Of a stretch of DNA of 64,000 bases, positions 55,553 through 63,835 are shown one piece after another (within the stretch, counting starts at the first letter, position 1; every line of letters begins with the position of its first letter). Source of the stretch: an uncultured Veillonellaceae bacterium. GTDB taxonomy: Bacteria; Bacillota; Negativicutes; Selenomonadales; Selenomonadaceae. Location of the stretch: assembly GCA_902785705.1 (NCBI GenBank), contig CACZZN010000009.1, positions 21,177-85,176 on the forward strand, written 5' to 3'. Position numbers and translations under genes: made by a program. The notes below the pieces were generated by a model. It saw only the letters and a list, made by a program, of their open reading frames with translations. It was not told the origin of the DNA and ran no database searches.

Positions 55553-56248
55553 TTATGGCTGGGTTCCGGCATCCGGAATGAAGCGCGAAGGACAGTCCCG
55601 TTTGTCGCAGGAGGCGCAGCCTTTGGGCGTGTGTGAGGGTTCGCTTGTCTTGGTGTTTCTGGCAAGTCCGATCGCTGCGGTGATGGATTTCCGTGGAATG
55701 AGCATCAGCGCAGCGGAGAGATGGATGTCGATCTCCTCCGCACGGCTCAGGCGGATCAGCTCCGGCTGCTGCTCCAGCGGCCAGTCCCCGTAGCCGGGAC
55801 TGAAGCGCCAGCGCATCGTATAGCCTTCCCGTGCCATTTTTTGCCGGATGGTCTTTTCCATGGCATCCGCGATCTGCTCTACGGCTGCCGTTGCCGCCGC
55901 ATCGAGCAGCACGGAGGCGCTGTACTCGCCATCCTCGAAGAGCTTTGTGACCTGCGATTCGACTGCCTCTCCGACGGTAGCCGCCAACAAGATGATCTTT
56001 TCGCAACCCGCCAAGTGCTTTCCGACAGATTTTCCCTCTATGGCGAAGGGAGATTCGTCCAGAACCGTCTGCGCCGCACAGTCATAGGGATAAATCTCCC
56101 AGATACCGCGCGGCACGGCAAGGAGTGCGGCTTCCTCGCAAGCATTCAGGATGCGTTCTTCGGAGAAATTCTCAGCTTTTTGGAGTCCCGCGTAGCGCCG
56201 TGTTTCCTTTGCGTCGATTTGCAGCAAAGGAGCATTGTAGATTGGCAT
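55553..56248 (-). CDS. Stand-alone MetH activation-domain protein
   Basis: This 231-residue protein resembles the S-adenosylmethionine-dependent reactivation domain of MetH. It contains RFSPGYGDWPLEQQPEL, the counterpart of the RxxPGYxxxP signature, and ends with a cysteine cluster CASCDKRDCPSR. It would reductively remethylate the cobalamin of the neighbouring MetH, 46 bases downstream in the same operon. Confidence 0.87.
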   Translation of the reverse strand: MPIYNAPLLQIDAKETRRYAGLQKAENFSEERILNACEEAALLAVPRGIWEIYPYDCAAQTVLDESPFAIEGKSVGKHLAGCEKIILLAATVGEAVESQVTKLFEDGEYSASVLLDAAATAAVEQIADAMEKTIRQKMAREGYTMRWRFSPGYGDWPLEQQPELIRLSRAEEIDIHLSAALMLIPRKSITAAIGLARNTKTSEPSHTPKGCASCDKRDCPSRFIPDAGTQP

Positions 56249-56439
56249 AGGGGCAATTTCCTTTCTTTGTCAGAGTACCACTCGGGTTCATTGTAATTGA
56301 ACCGGAAGCGGAAATCAAGATGAGGCAAGCAAAATCTATATCGAAAGAAATCATTTTGATGTATAATGGGGAGGTCAAGTTTATGCGCAGGCAACTGCGT
56401 GGCTTGATTCGTCGGAAAACTATATTTTTGGGGGGAATC

Positions 56440-57183
56440 ATGATGTCGAAGTTGGAACCACAGCCGCATACGCAGCTGACACCGGAAATCGGCACGGACA
56501 GCGCCATCATCATGGGAGATCCCGCGCGTGTCGACAAGGCGGCAAAGCTGATGGAGCATGTGCAGGAATGGGCGGATAATCGGGAGTATCGTTCGGTGCT
56601 TGGCGAGTATCGGGGCAAGCGGATTCTTGCGATGTCCACCGGAATCGGCGCGCCCTCTGCCGGCATCGGGGTGGAGGAGCTCCATCGTGTCGGCGTGCGG
56701 AAGGTGATCCGCGTTGGCTCGGCAGGTGCGATGCAGAAGGAGATCGGGTTTGGCGAGTTGATCATCGCGGAAGGCGTGGTACGGGACGATGGGCTTTCCA
56801 AGAAATATGTGCCTGACATTTATCCCGCTGTGCCCGCCTACCGGCTCATGGCGCTGGCACATAAATATGCGCCGCAGGCAGTCTATGGCATTGTCCGTTC
56901 CCATGATGGGTTCTATGTGGACGGTAATGCGGAGACGGAGGCATTCTGGTCGGGGAAAGGCATTGTCGCGGACGATATGGAGTCGGGCATTCTCATGGTC
57001 ATTGGCAGACAGCGCGGGATGGAAACCCTGTCCATCCTCAACAATGTGGTGCTGTACCAAGGAGATCTTGCCGACGGCGTCAACAGCCTTGTCGGCGGGG
57101 ATGAGCTGATGGCGAAGGGCGAGGAAGCATCCTTGCGCCTTGCGTTGGATATCTTGAGTGATCCGGAAGGGGATGAAAAGTAA
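56440..57183 (+). CDS. Nucleoside phosphorylase (uridine phosphorylase-like)
   Basis: This 247-residue protein of the PNP/UDP family has GDPARVDKAA (phosphate site), the ribose and phosphate motif VIRVGSAGAMQ and a C-terminal DDMESGI segment. It cleaves a nucleoside to base and ribose 1-phosphate. GGGGGG precedes the ATG. It abuts a PnuC-type transporter with no gap, so import and phosphorolysis of one nucleoside is likely; the exact substrate is unclear. Confidence 0.88.
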   Translation: MMSKLEPQPHTQLTPEIGTDSAIIMGDPARVDKAAKLMEHVQEWADNREYRSVLGEYRGKRILAMSTGIGAPSAGIGVEELHRVGVRKVIRVGSAGAMQKEIGFGELIIAEGVVRDDGLSKKYVPDIYPAVPAYRLMALAHKYAPQAVYGIVRSHDGFYVDGNAETEAFWSGKGIVADDMESGILMVIGRQRGMETLSILNNVVLYQGDLADGVNSLVGGDELMAKGEEASLRLALDILSDPEGDEK

Positions 57184-57909
57184 ATGGCAGAGAGCGTAAG
57201 CCAGGGAAATTGGTTTTATCGGCAGCTTTTTACGAAGTGGAAAAAATTTGAGATTACATATGTTTCCATCCTGATTCTTTTGCAGCTTGTGGTCTATGCG
57301 ATTGTGCCGGACAGCCCTATCGGCATGGTTTCGGGCGTCGCGGGCGTCCTTTGCTTGGTCTATGGCATGAAGGGCAGGAAGATATCCTTCCTGTTTGGCA
57401 TCGTGCAATGCCTTGCGATGACCTATATCGCGTGGATCAGCCATGCCTACGGCTCCTTTGCGATGGACATCATCTACGTGATTTCGCAGCCCATCGGCTG
57501 GTTCATGTGGGGACAGAACGAGGCCACGCGCTCCTTTGAGCCGGGCACGAAGCGCAAGATCTTCGCAGGGGCATTTGCCGCATGGATTGTGGGATGGATC
57601 GTGCTCTCCATGCTGGAGGGGCAGCTTCCGTATTTCGATTCCATCAATTTTGTGGTGAGCTTGATTGCGCAGCTCCTCTATATCCTGAAATACAAGGAAA
57701 ACTGGTCGCTCTGGATTGTTGTGAATATCGCGAACCTCACCTACTGGAGTTTGCTGACGGTGCAGATGCTCATGGGCGACAACCAGATCGGAACGCTTGG
57801 CGCGAATCTCTCCCAGGTCGCATTGCAGGTGGCGCTGCTCTTCAATTCGGTCTATGCGAACAAGGTATGGGCCAGCGGCGAGGCAGACAACGAAGGCGGA
57901 GCGAACTGA
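57184..57909 (+). CDS. pnuC: PnuC-family nucleoside/nicotinamide riboside transporter
   Basis: This 241-residue protein has seven to eight predicted transmembrane helices and PnuC-type motifs such as WIVVNIANLTYW near residue 180, where Trp and Asn line the substrate path. PnuC proteins let ribosides enter by facilitated diffusion, driven by later metabolism. The partner phosphorylase immediately upstream suggests a nucleoside other than, or in addition to, nicotinamide riboside. Confidence 0.88.
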   Translation: MAESVSQGNWFYRQLFTKWKKFEITYVSILILLQLVVYAIVPDSPIGMVSGVAGVLCLVYGMKGRKISFLFGIVQCLAMTYIAWISHAYGSFAMDIIYVISQPIGWFMWGQNEATRSFEPGTKRKIFAGAFAAWIVGWIVLSMLEGQLPYFDSINFVVSLIAQLLYILKYKENWSLWIVVNIANLTYWSLLTVQMLMGDNQIGTLGANLSQVALQVALLFNSVYANKVWASGEADNEGGAN

Positions 57910-57923
57910 TCCAGGCAGACAAA

Positions 57924-57967
57924 ACAAACTCCGTGCGAAACACTGTTTCGCACGGAGTTTGTTTTGG
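57924..57967 (+). terminator. Terminator after pnuC
   Basis: AAACAAACTCCGTGCGAAAC and GTTTCGCACGGAGTTTGTTT are the arms, followed by T-rich DNA. The core resembles the hairpin of family C repeats. Confidence 0.9.
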
Positions 57968-57968
57968 A

Positions 57969-58124
57969 TATGATGCTGGGGAAAGTGTGTATGTTTCAGC
58001 AACAAGCGGTAATTTTTCAGCCTTTGTAATTCTTTATGGCATTGATAACATCCCTATGATACAATATCTTGCCGGTGTCCGCAGAGGTGTAGATACTGCA
58101 ATCAAAACGAAAAGTGTTAAATGA
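57969..58124 (+). pseudogene. Possible 3' remnant of an unrecognised gene
   Basis: A frame reading GYDAGESVYVSATSGNFSAF and onward to a stop at 58124 has protein-like composition but no start or ribosome site of its own. It may be the tail of a deleted gene, and I do not recognise it. It fills most of the 250-base gap between pnuC and the acetyltransferase. Confidence 0.3.
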
Positions 58125-58160
58125 TTTTTGAAAAAAGTTTTGCGTATGTTTCAGGTAAGT

Positions 58161-58619
58161 TTACGACAGCTTTTTCATCATGTAAATAACATCATCCATT
58201 GGGTTATCATAGTAAGGTTTGCATTCGGTGAACCCATGCTTTTTGTAGAGGTGGATCGCAGATTTTAACGGCGTAATGGTATCCAATACCATTTCCCTGT
58301 ACCCTGCCTGTTGGGCGTGGGAAACAATCTCCTTTACCAAAGCATCTCCTAAGTGAAGTCCTCTCGCTTTTGGTCTGACGTACAGCCTTTTCATTTCACA
58401 GCGCGATTCGTTGTGCCTGTGATATGCTACCATCCCCAGCACTTCCTTTTTTTCCAGGGCTACTAAAATTTCTCCTTCTGGAGCCGTATATTTCGTGGCA
58501 GGATTTTGGAGTTCTTCATTTATGTGTTGAAACGCCAAATCCCGTCCCAAGCGTTCAGTGTATTCAACGATTAACTTTTTTACCTGTGGAATAAAATCTT
58601 TACCATCCACTATTTTCAT
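58161..58619 (-). CDS. GNAT family N-acetyltransferase
   Basis: This 152-residue acetyltransferase has the GNAT fold with the acetyl-CoA loop VRPKARGLHLGDALV near residue 85 and the C-terminal LYKKHGF strand. The substrate is unknown. It is a single-gene unit; lower GC than the core genes suggests acquired DNA. The 275 bases upstream contain no gene. Confidence 0.88.
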   Translation of the reverse strand: MKIVDGKDFIPQVKKLIVEYTERLGRDLAFQHINEELQNPATKYTAPEGEILVALEKKEVLGMVAYHRHNESRCEMKRLYVRPKARGLHLGDALVKEIVSHAQQAGYREMVLDTITPLKSAIHLYKKHGFTECKPYYDNPMDDVIYMMKKLS

Positions 58620-58894
58620 GCCATCACCTCATATTGCTTATGTTTTGAGGAGCGCGATGCTCATGGGAATTTTCCGTTGGCTGCTCCGCTCTATTTTTTG
58701 TCCATGATTCGCCCATCCCCGAAATGATCTATCTCATACTTCGAGAGACGGCGATGACTCACCTTCTTTTTGAATGAGGTTTTATACTAGGCTTTGTGCC
58801 AATTTTTTATTTTGTTTAGCAGGAGCGGGGGCTGCGGATGGAGAATGTAAAATGGGCAAGCGGGAATATAACAGAGATGGGAGGCTAATGCGTT

Positions 58895-59386
58895 GTGAGC
58901 ACAAAAAACATCTGGCTGCCGATGTTCGGCATTATGTTGATTTTTTCCGGTTGTTTTGCCAATCCGCCAACGAATGCGGACGTCACAGGCGAGAAGCAGC
59001 AAACGGAAATTCAATCGGAGCGAGTGGCAGAAAATCAGGAGGCAAGGACGATGAAACTCGCCATCGGTGAAACCGAAGTCCCCGTCACATGGGAAAATAA
59101 TGCTTCCGTGACTGACTTGCAAAAAAATCTCCCGTTGACGATACAGATGTCTCAATATGGCGGCTTTGAGCAGGTCGGCTCCATTGGGCGGAGCATTGTC
59201 AGGGATGATCAGGAAATTACGACGCATTACGGGGATATCGTGCTGTATGCCGGCAATCAAATCGTTATCTTCTACGGTTCAAATTCGTGGGCATATACTC
59301 GGCTCGGTCATATCAACCTGTCACAGCAGGAAATGACGGAGCTGCTTTCAAAGCATGATGTCAGCATTACTATTGCGGAGAAATGA
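58895..59386 (+). CDS. Lipoprotein with cyclophilin-like fold domain
   Basis: This 163-residue protein has a lipoprotein signal ending FSGC (Cys20). Its C-terminal domain of about 110 residues begins MKLAIGETEVPVTWENNASV and includes GDIVLYAGNQIVIFYGSNSW, the pattern of the cyclophilin-like_2 family often seen in Firmicutes lipoproteins. GTG at 58895 has GGGAGG upstream. The stop overlaps the next start (ATGATGA), so it is coupled to the acyltransferase-like gene. Confidence 0.8.
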   Translation: MSTKNIWLPMFGIMLIFSGCFANPPTNADVTGEKQQTEIQSERVAENQEARTMKLAIGETEVPVTWENNASVTDLQKNLPLTIQMSQYGGFEQVGSIGRSIVRDDQEITTHYGDIVLYAGNQIVIFYGSNSWAYTRLGHINLSQQEMTELLSKHDVSITIAEK

Positions 59387-60699
59387 TGATAAACATTTCA
59401 TCATGTGGAACGGGAGAGTTAGATAGGTGTATGAAACAACGGCTTTTTACTGAAATTTTACCATTGTACAAGTCAAAGAAAAATCACCCGTATGCCATAC
59501 GAATCCGGATGCGAATGGCAGACCGGGTGGATGCCGCAGTGCTCAGGGACGCAGTGGATACTACCATGAAACGTTATCCGTATTTCTGCGTGAGGCTTCG
59601 GGAAGAAAGCGGCGAATTTGTTTTTGAGGACAATCCAAGTCCCGTCGTTCTTTTCGATTCGGTACATGGAGCGGCACTGAACGCTAAAAACTCGAACTAT
59701 CACATGATATCCTTTTCCTACGTTGACGATTGGATTGTCATGGATGTTTTTCATGGGCTGACCGATGGAACGGGAGCTTATGAAGTGATCCGCACTTTGC
59801 TGTATTATTACTGCTCCCGTCGATACGATGTGACGCTTTCGGGGCAGGGAATTCGTACTCTGGAGGATGAAATATCCCTGGAAGAATGGGAGTGCCCCGT
59901 CATGAAAGCCGAAAACCTTCCGACGCCCAGACGTTATGAGATGCCTACGGCGCTGAATCCCGGCGTGGCGGCCAATCTCCCCGTGGAAAAGTACAGCACG
60001 GTATACGGTATCACGGTAGCAGAGAACGAGTTTATGCAGTTCAACAGAGAAAACGGCGCAAGTCCGGGAACGATGGTTTCTTTGCTCTTGAGCCGCGCGA
60101 TCGCAAAGCTCTTTCCCGATGCGCAGGAAATCATCCGCATCATATTATGCGTCAATCAGCGGAAAGCCCTTCACGCGCCACTGGCGCATCAGAGTTTGGT
60201 CGGCGGAGCGCTTCTTGCGTACGAAAAAAATTTGCGTCACCTGTCCCTACGGCAGCAGATACAGGCATATCGAAACATGGTTGTCGACCAAACTATGGAA
60301 GAAAATGTGCTTTCCGGCGTAGCTTCTGTTGTGGGGCTGACAAAGATGCTTTTGTCCAAGAATCGCCATGAGGAAAGAACGGGCATAGCGGCATACGTCG
60401 ATGAAATGGCAGTTCGTACAGGGACGGCTTGCGTCAGCTATGTGGGGAAGGCAAACTTTCAGGAAGCAGAGAAATATGTACGGGAATTTCATGTGGGGAG
60501 TTATAACACAACTCCCATCACGGTCCAGATTTCTGCCGTCAACGGAAAATTCACTTTTGATTTTATCCAAAAATTCCATAGCCCCATTTATGTGAATGCT
60601 TTTCTGAAGGAACTGGAGGAAAACGGCATTTCCTATGAGTTTCAAACGGGAATGCGTGAGGAACTTCCCCATATCGTTCTGCCGTGGAATCAAGAATAA
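59383..60699 (+). CDS. Condensation-domain-like acyltransferase
   Basis: This 438-residue protein has the chloramphenicol-acetyltransferase/condensation fold. The catalytic motif HGLTDG (HxxxDG) is near residue 125, in DVFHGLTDGTGAYE. Related stand-alone proteins are annotated as alcohol acetyltransferase or condensation proteins. No carrier-protein or adenylation gene is nearby, so the acyl donor and acceptor are unknown. It overlaps the preceding lipoprotein gene by 4 bases. Confidence 0.75.
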   Translation: MMINISSCGTGELDRCMKQRLFTEILPLYKSKKNHPYAIRIRMRMADRVDAAVLRDAVDTTMKRYPYFCVRLREESGEFVFEDNPSPVVLFDSVHGAALNAKNSNYHMISFSYVDDWIVMDVFHGLTDGTGAYEVIRTLLYYYCSRRYDVTLSGQGIRTLEDEISLEEWECPVMKAENLPTPRRYEMPTALNPGVAANLPVEKYSTVYGITVAENEFMQFNRENGASPGTMVSLLLSRAIAKLFPDAQEIIRIILCVNQRKALHAPLAHQSLVGGALLAYEKNLRHLSLRQQIQAYRNMVVDQTMEENVLSGVASVVGLTKMLLSKNRHEERTGIAAYVDEMAVRTGTACVSYVGKANFQEAEKYVREFHVGSYNTTPITVQISAVNGKFTFDFIQKFHSPIYVNAFLKELEENGISYEFQTGMREELPHIVLPWNQE

Positions 60700-60729
60700 A
60701 CAACGGCATCACAGGATTAAAACATGGGT

Positions 60730-60877
60730 TTTGCTCCCCCGTAACGATTCACGGGATTTCATCGGCTTCGAAATATCGCCAGAATACTGCGCCATAGCGG
60801 AGGAACGGCTAACGGCAATAACGACAGATAATGCAAAAGAGGGATATGTCACATGGGCATATCCCTCTCGCATTTAA
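60730..60877 (+). pseudogene. C-terminal remnant of a DNA adenine methyltransferase
   Basis: The translated segment FIGFEISPEYCAIAEERLTA is the usual C-terminal motif of N6-adenine/N4-cytosine methyltransferases, where it follows the FxGxGTT SAM loop. The SAM loop, catalytic DPPY motif and start are all missing, so this is a fragment. Confidence 0.65.
60836..60876. terminator. Terminator between acyltransferase remnant region and GNAT gene
   Basis: AGAGGGATATG and CATATCCCTCT arms lie between convergent units. Confidence 0.75.
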
Positions 60878-60889
60878 GGGTTCACACGT

Positions 60890-61516
60890 TTAGAAAATCT
60901 GACCAGGAAGCACCAACTTCTCCTTGTAGGGAAATGACTTATCGTATTCGGCTGCTGCTGTTTCATCTACGAAATAGCCCTGCGGTGTTGTATATTCGCC
61001 GATGATGTTGTCAAGATACCCCGGAATCAACTCCTTGCACAGAAAGAATGATGCGTCAGCACCTTCCGGCAATCCATGATAGCGGATGCCAAATTTGCTG
61101 GCATAAGAAAAGCCGCTCTTTCCATAAAAGTTGATATTGCCCTCAAAGCACAATGCGCCGCATCCAAATTCGGCAGCCTTGTTCAACGAGAAGTCCAACA
61201 GGACTTTGCCGAGTCCCTTTCCTTGGAGTTCGGGAATGATACAAATCGGCCCCATTGCCATGATAGGAACATCCCGTCCGTCATCGGCTTTGATGGTTGC
61301 CCGCATAAAAACGTTCTGGCCAATCAAGCGACCATCCATTTCCATGACAAAATCCAGTTCCGGCACAAAGGCAGGATCATCTCTCAGCTGATTGAGGACA
61401 AAATGTTCCAAGCAGCCAGGACGGTAGACATTCCAAAACGCCTCCCGTACAAGGCTTTCAACTTCACGGTGTTCATCTTCGTTTTCCAAACGGATAATGT
61501 AGTCATTTTTGCTCAT
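60890..61516 (-). CDS. GNAT family N-acetyltransferase with predicted attenuator leader
   Basis: This 208-residue acetyltransferase has the acetyl-CoA loop IPELQGKGLGKVLL near residue 98 and a GNAT core up to YGKSGF. The C-terminal 60 residues form an extra region. The ATG at 61516 has CAGGAGG upstream. The frame is open further upstream, but promoter and ribosome-site positions argue for this start. The 160-base leader has unusual structure. The substrate is unknown. Confidence 0.87.
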   Translation of the reverse strand: MSKNDYIIRLENEDEHREVESLVREAFWNVYRPGCLEHFVLNQLRDDPAFVPELDFVMEMDGRLIGQNVFMRATIKADDGRDVPIMAMGPICIIPELQGKGLGKVLLDFSLNKAAEFGCGALCFEGNINFYGKSGFSYASKFGIRYHGLPEGADASFFLCKELIPGYLDNIIGEYTTPQGYFVDETAAAEYDKSFPYKEKLVLPGQIF

Positions 61517-61676
61517 TGTTTTTCCTCCTGATGATTGTTGACCGCAATACTGGGAGGTTTGTGTGAGACTGTACGACGCAAACCTCCCGGTCAGCCTACA
61601 ATCTCCAAGGTGTTGTTCTTCAAACAGCAATCTCCTCAAAAATAAAAAATATGCAACCGAGCCTGTCGGCTCAACT
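61517..61676 (-). promoter_or_regulatory. Structured leader of the GNAT gene
   Basis: A hairpin GGGAGGTTTG...CAAACCTCCC (61552-61587) precedes the ribosome site. CCTCC in its 3' arm can alternatively pair with the GGAGG ribosome site. A 10-codon frame MKNNTLEIVG beginning with TTG at 61617, after GAGGAG, ends just before the hairpin. Confidence 0.5.
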
Positions 61677-61682
61677 ACTTGC

Positions 61683-61711
61683 ATTGTACCAAGAAAATAC
61701 ATACAAATCAA
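61683..61711 (-). promoter_or_regulatory. Promoter of the GNAT leader
   Basis: TTGATT, a 17-base spacer and TACAAT on the minus strand give a start near 61676. Confidence 0.7.
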
Positions 61712-61846
61712 GCAGGAGTGACTGTTACAAGTGGAGAATTACATATGGTCAGGAACTGGGGGAAAATAAGTTATACGAATCCTTTAGGGCAACGATGATT
61801 TTCGCCCAGAGCGTTTTTGTTGGAGATAAGGGATGGAGTACTCCTA

Positions 61847-62461
61847 ATGAAGAAGAAAATGATTTATGTACATGGGAAAAACGGCAATGCTGATGAATCG
61901 AGGCACTATGACGCATTTTTCCCTGAATACGATGTGATCGGATTCGATTATAAGTCTGAAACGCCGTGGGATGCACGAGAGGAGTTCTGCCGTTTCCTTG
62001 CTTCCTTGAAGGTCGAATATGGCAATGTTGCCGTGATTGCCAATAGTATCGGAGCCTTTTTCACCATGTGTGCATGGGGCGATAAGCGGATGGAAAGAGC
62101 TTATTTTATCTCCCCAATTGTCAATATGAATAGACTGATTGCTGACATGATGAAATGGTGTGGCGTTTCTGAAAGTGAATTGAGGGCCAGAAGAACGATA
62201 GATACGTCATTTGGTGAAACATTGTCATGGGAATATCTTTCATGGATCAGAAAGAATCCCATCTCGTGGAATACGCCAACGGCCATATTGTACGGCGCTG
62301 ATGATAAAATGCAATCCTTGGATACGATTCGAATATTTGCAGAGAAAATCAAAGCAGATGTTACTGTGATGGAAAACGGCGAGCATTGGTTTCACACAGA
62401 AGAGCAGATGGCATTTTTGGATCGCTGGATTCAAAAAGCAAATCTGGACAAATCGTTATGA
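61847..62461 (+). CDS. Small alpha/beta hydrolase
   Basis: This 204-residue protein has the hydrolase fold. It starts MKKKMIYVHGKNGN, has the nucleophile turn VIANSIGAFF (Ser in NSIG), the acid segment YGADDKM and the C-terminal GEHWFH with the catalytic His. GGATGGAG precedes the ATG at 61847. The substrate is unknown. Confidence 0.82.
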   Translation: MKKKMIYVHGKNGNADESRHYDAFFPEYDVIGFDYKSETPWDAREEFCRFLASLKVEYGNVAVIANSIGAFFTMCAWGDKRMERAYFISPIVNMNRLIADMMKWCGVSESELRARRTIDTSFGETLSWEYLSWIRKNPISWNTPTAILYGADDKMQSLDTIRIFAEKIKADVTVMENGEHWFHTEEQMAFLDRWIQKANLDKSL

Positions 62462-62548
62462 AGGTGTGCAAAATGACCGTCAAGGCAGGAATGACGGGAG
62501 CTGGTGACGAACCTTTACCTGAAATAATTATGATGGGTAGGTTATGAC

Positions 62549-63292
62549 ATGACGCTACGAGAAGATGTTTTGCGATATGTACATGAGAAATACAAGACCG
62601 AGCCGGAATATCTGTGGCGGCGATTTCCTCGGTATGCGGTACTTCGACATGAGGATAATCGCAAATGGTACGGGATTATCATGGATGTGCCGAGAGAAAA
62701 TCTGGGGCTTCATGGCAAAGAGCGAGTGGACATTCTCAATGTGAAACTCTCCGACCCGTCCTATGCCGATATGCTTACCCGGCAAGAGGGCTACTTCAAA
62801 GGCTACCACATCAGCCGTGGGAACTGGGTGTCTGTGCTGCTGGACGGCACGGTCGCCATGAAAGAAATCCAACGTCAGATGGATGAGAGTTTCATCGTAA
62901 CTTCTAAGAAATACAGAAAGACAAAGGAGCGTCCGGCAAAGGAGTGGCTTATCCCGGCAAATCCGAAATATTACGATGTCCTTCATGCCTTCGACAAAAA
63001 GGGCGAGATTGATTGGAAACAAGGAAACGGCATCCTTGTCGGCGATACGGTGTTCGTGTACGCTGCAGCTCCCATTTCATCGATTCTCTATCAGTGCAAA
63101 GTTACCAAAACCGACATACCCTACGATTATTCGGAGAATGGATTGACCATCAAGGCACTGATGAAAATCAAGCTGACGAAGCGATATAAGCCGGATGAGT
63201 TCCCGTTTACGCTGCTCAAAGAGGAATACGGGATATACGCAATCAGAGGGCCGAGAGGGATACCGCATAGCTTGAGTGAAGCATTAAAATGA
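62549..63292 (+). CDS. MmcQ/YjbR-EVE-like fusion protein
   Basis: This 247-residue protein joins two small domains. Residues 1-118 match the MmcQ/YjbR family (LWRRFPRYAVLRHEDNRKWY, GYHISRGNWVSVLLDG). Residues about 130-247 resemble an EVE/PUA-like domain (WLIPANPKYYDVLHAF, GDTVFVYAAAP). EVE domains often bind modified bases. The combination suggests a nucleic-acid-related role, possibly in defence or modified-base recognition; that is inference. Confidence 0.75.
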   Translation: MTLREDVLRYVHEKYKTEPEYLWRRFPRYAVLRHEDNRKWYGIIMDVPRENLGLHGKERVDILNVKLSDPSYADMLTRQEGYFKGYHISRGNWVSVLLDGTVAMKEIQRQMDESFIVTSKKYRKTKERPAKEWLIPANPKYYDVLHAFDKKGEIDWKQGNGILVGDTVFVYAAAPISSILYQCKVTKTDIPYDYSENGLTIKALMKIKLTKRYKPDEFPFTLLKEEYGIYAIRGPRGIPHSLSEALK

Positions 63293-63302
63293 GGTGCTGA
63301 CC

Positions 63303-63689
63303 ATGAAAAAACTAACCGCCATATTCACGATTCTGTTTCTTTTCGCCATGACCATCTCCGCAATGGGGGGACGCAAAAGCGTCGTTTCCTGTGACTGCGC
63401 CCACACCAGGCCCTCTTTGGTCTTCGCGGCATCTGCCGTAAACAAGGACGGCTATTACAAGGGAATCAAGCTATGCGGCAAGGTCAAGGTTGTGGAGCAT
63501 TTTGCTGACATCAAGGTTCAAGTGGTGAGTGCTTTCCCTGACCTCAAGGTGAAGGTTGTTGACTCCTTTCCCGACGATATTGGTGAGTGGAAATTTGTGG
63601 AATACGGCGAGGACTTCACGGTGCAATTCGTGGATAGTTTCCCGGACATCAAAATCAAATATGTGACTTCGTTTCCGGGAGTAGAATAG
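63303..63689 (+). CDS. Exported short-repeat protein
   Basis: This 128-residue protein has a signal peptide (MKKLTAIFTILFLFAM). Its C-terminal half is built of the repeated pattern hKVVxxFPDhKV (AFPDLKVKVVDSFPD, then DSFPDIKIKYVTSFPG), likely short beta hairpins. Similar proteins occur in Bacteroides and Firmicutes without known function. GAGGTG precedes the ATG at 63303. It follows the YjbR-EVE-like gene by 10 bases, probably in one operon. Confidence 0.72.
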   Translation: MKKLTAIFTILFLFAMTISAMGGRKSVVSCDCAHTRPSLVFAASAVNKDGYYKGIKLCGKVKVVEHFADIKVQVVSAFPDLKVKVVDSFPDDIGEWKFVEYGEDFTVQFVDSFPDIKIKYVTSFPGVE

Positions 63690-63710
63690 ATAATTAGGGA
63701 GATGGACTGC

Positions 63711-63830
63711 ATGAAGACAAATACAGGCAAGCCAATTTCCGGCAGGGACAGCGAGGAAGTTATAAAAACTCAAACTTCCCACATAGAAAATACTAACGGC
63801 TCCTTGAAAACCGTATATCTCAAGAGATAA
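63711..63830 (+). CDS. Short hypothetical ORF, 39 aa
   Basis: This 39-codon frame starts MKTNTGKPISGRDSEEVIK, with AGGGAG 9 bases upstream, and lies 21 bases after the repeat protein. It is hydrophilic and I do not recognise it. It may be a small gene or chance. Confidence 0.4.
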   Translation: MKTNTGKPISGRDSEEVIKTQTSHIENTNGSLKTVYLKR

Positions 63831-63835
63831 AATCC

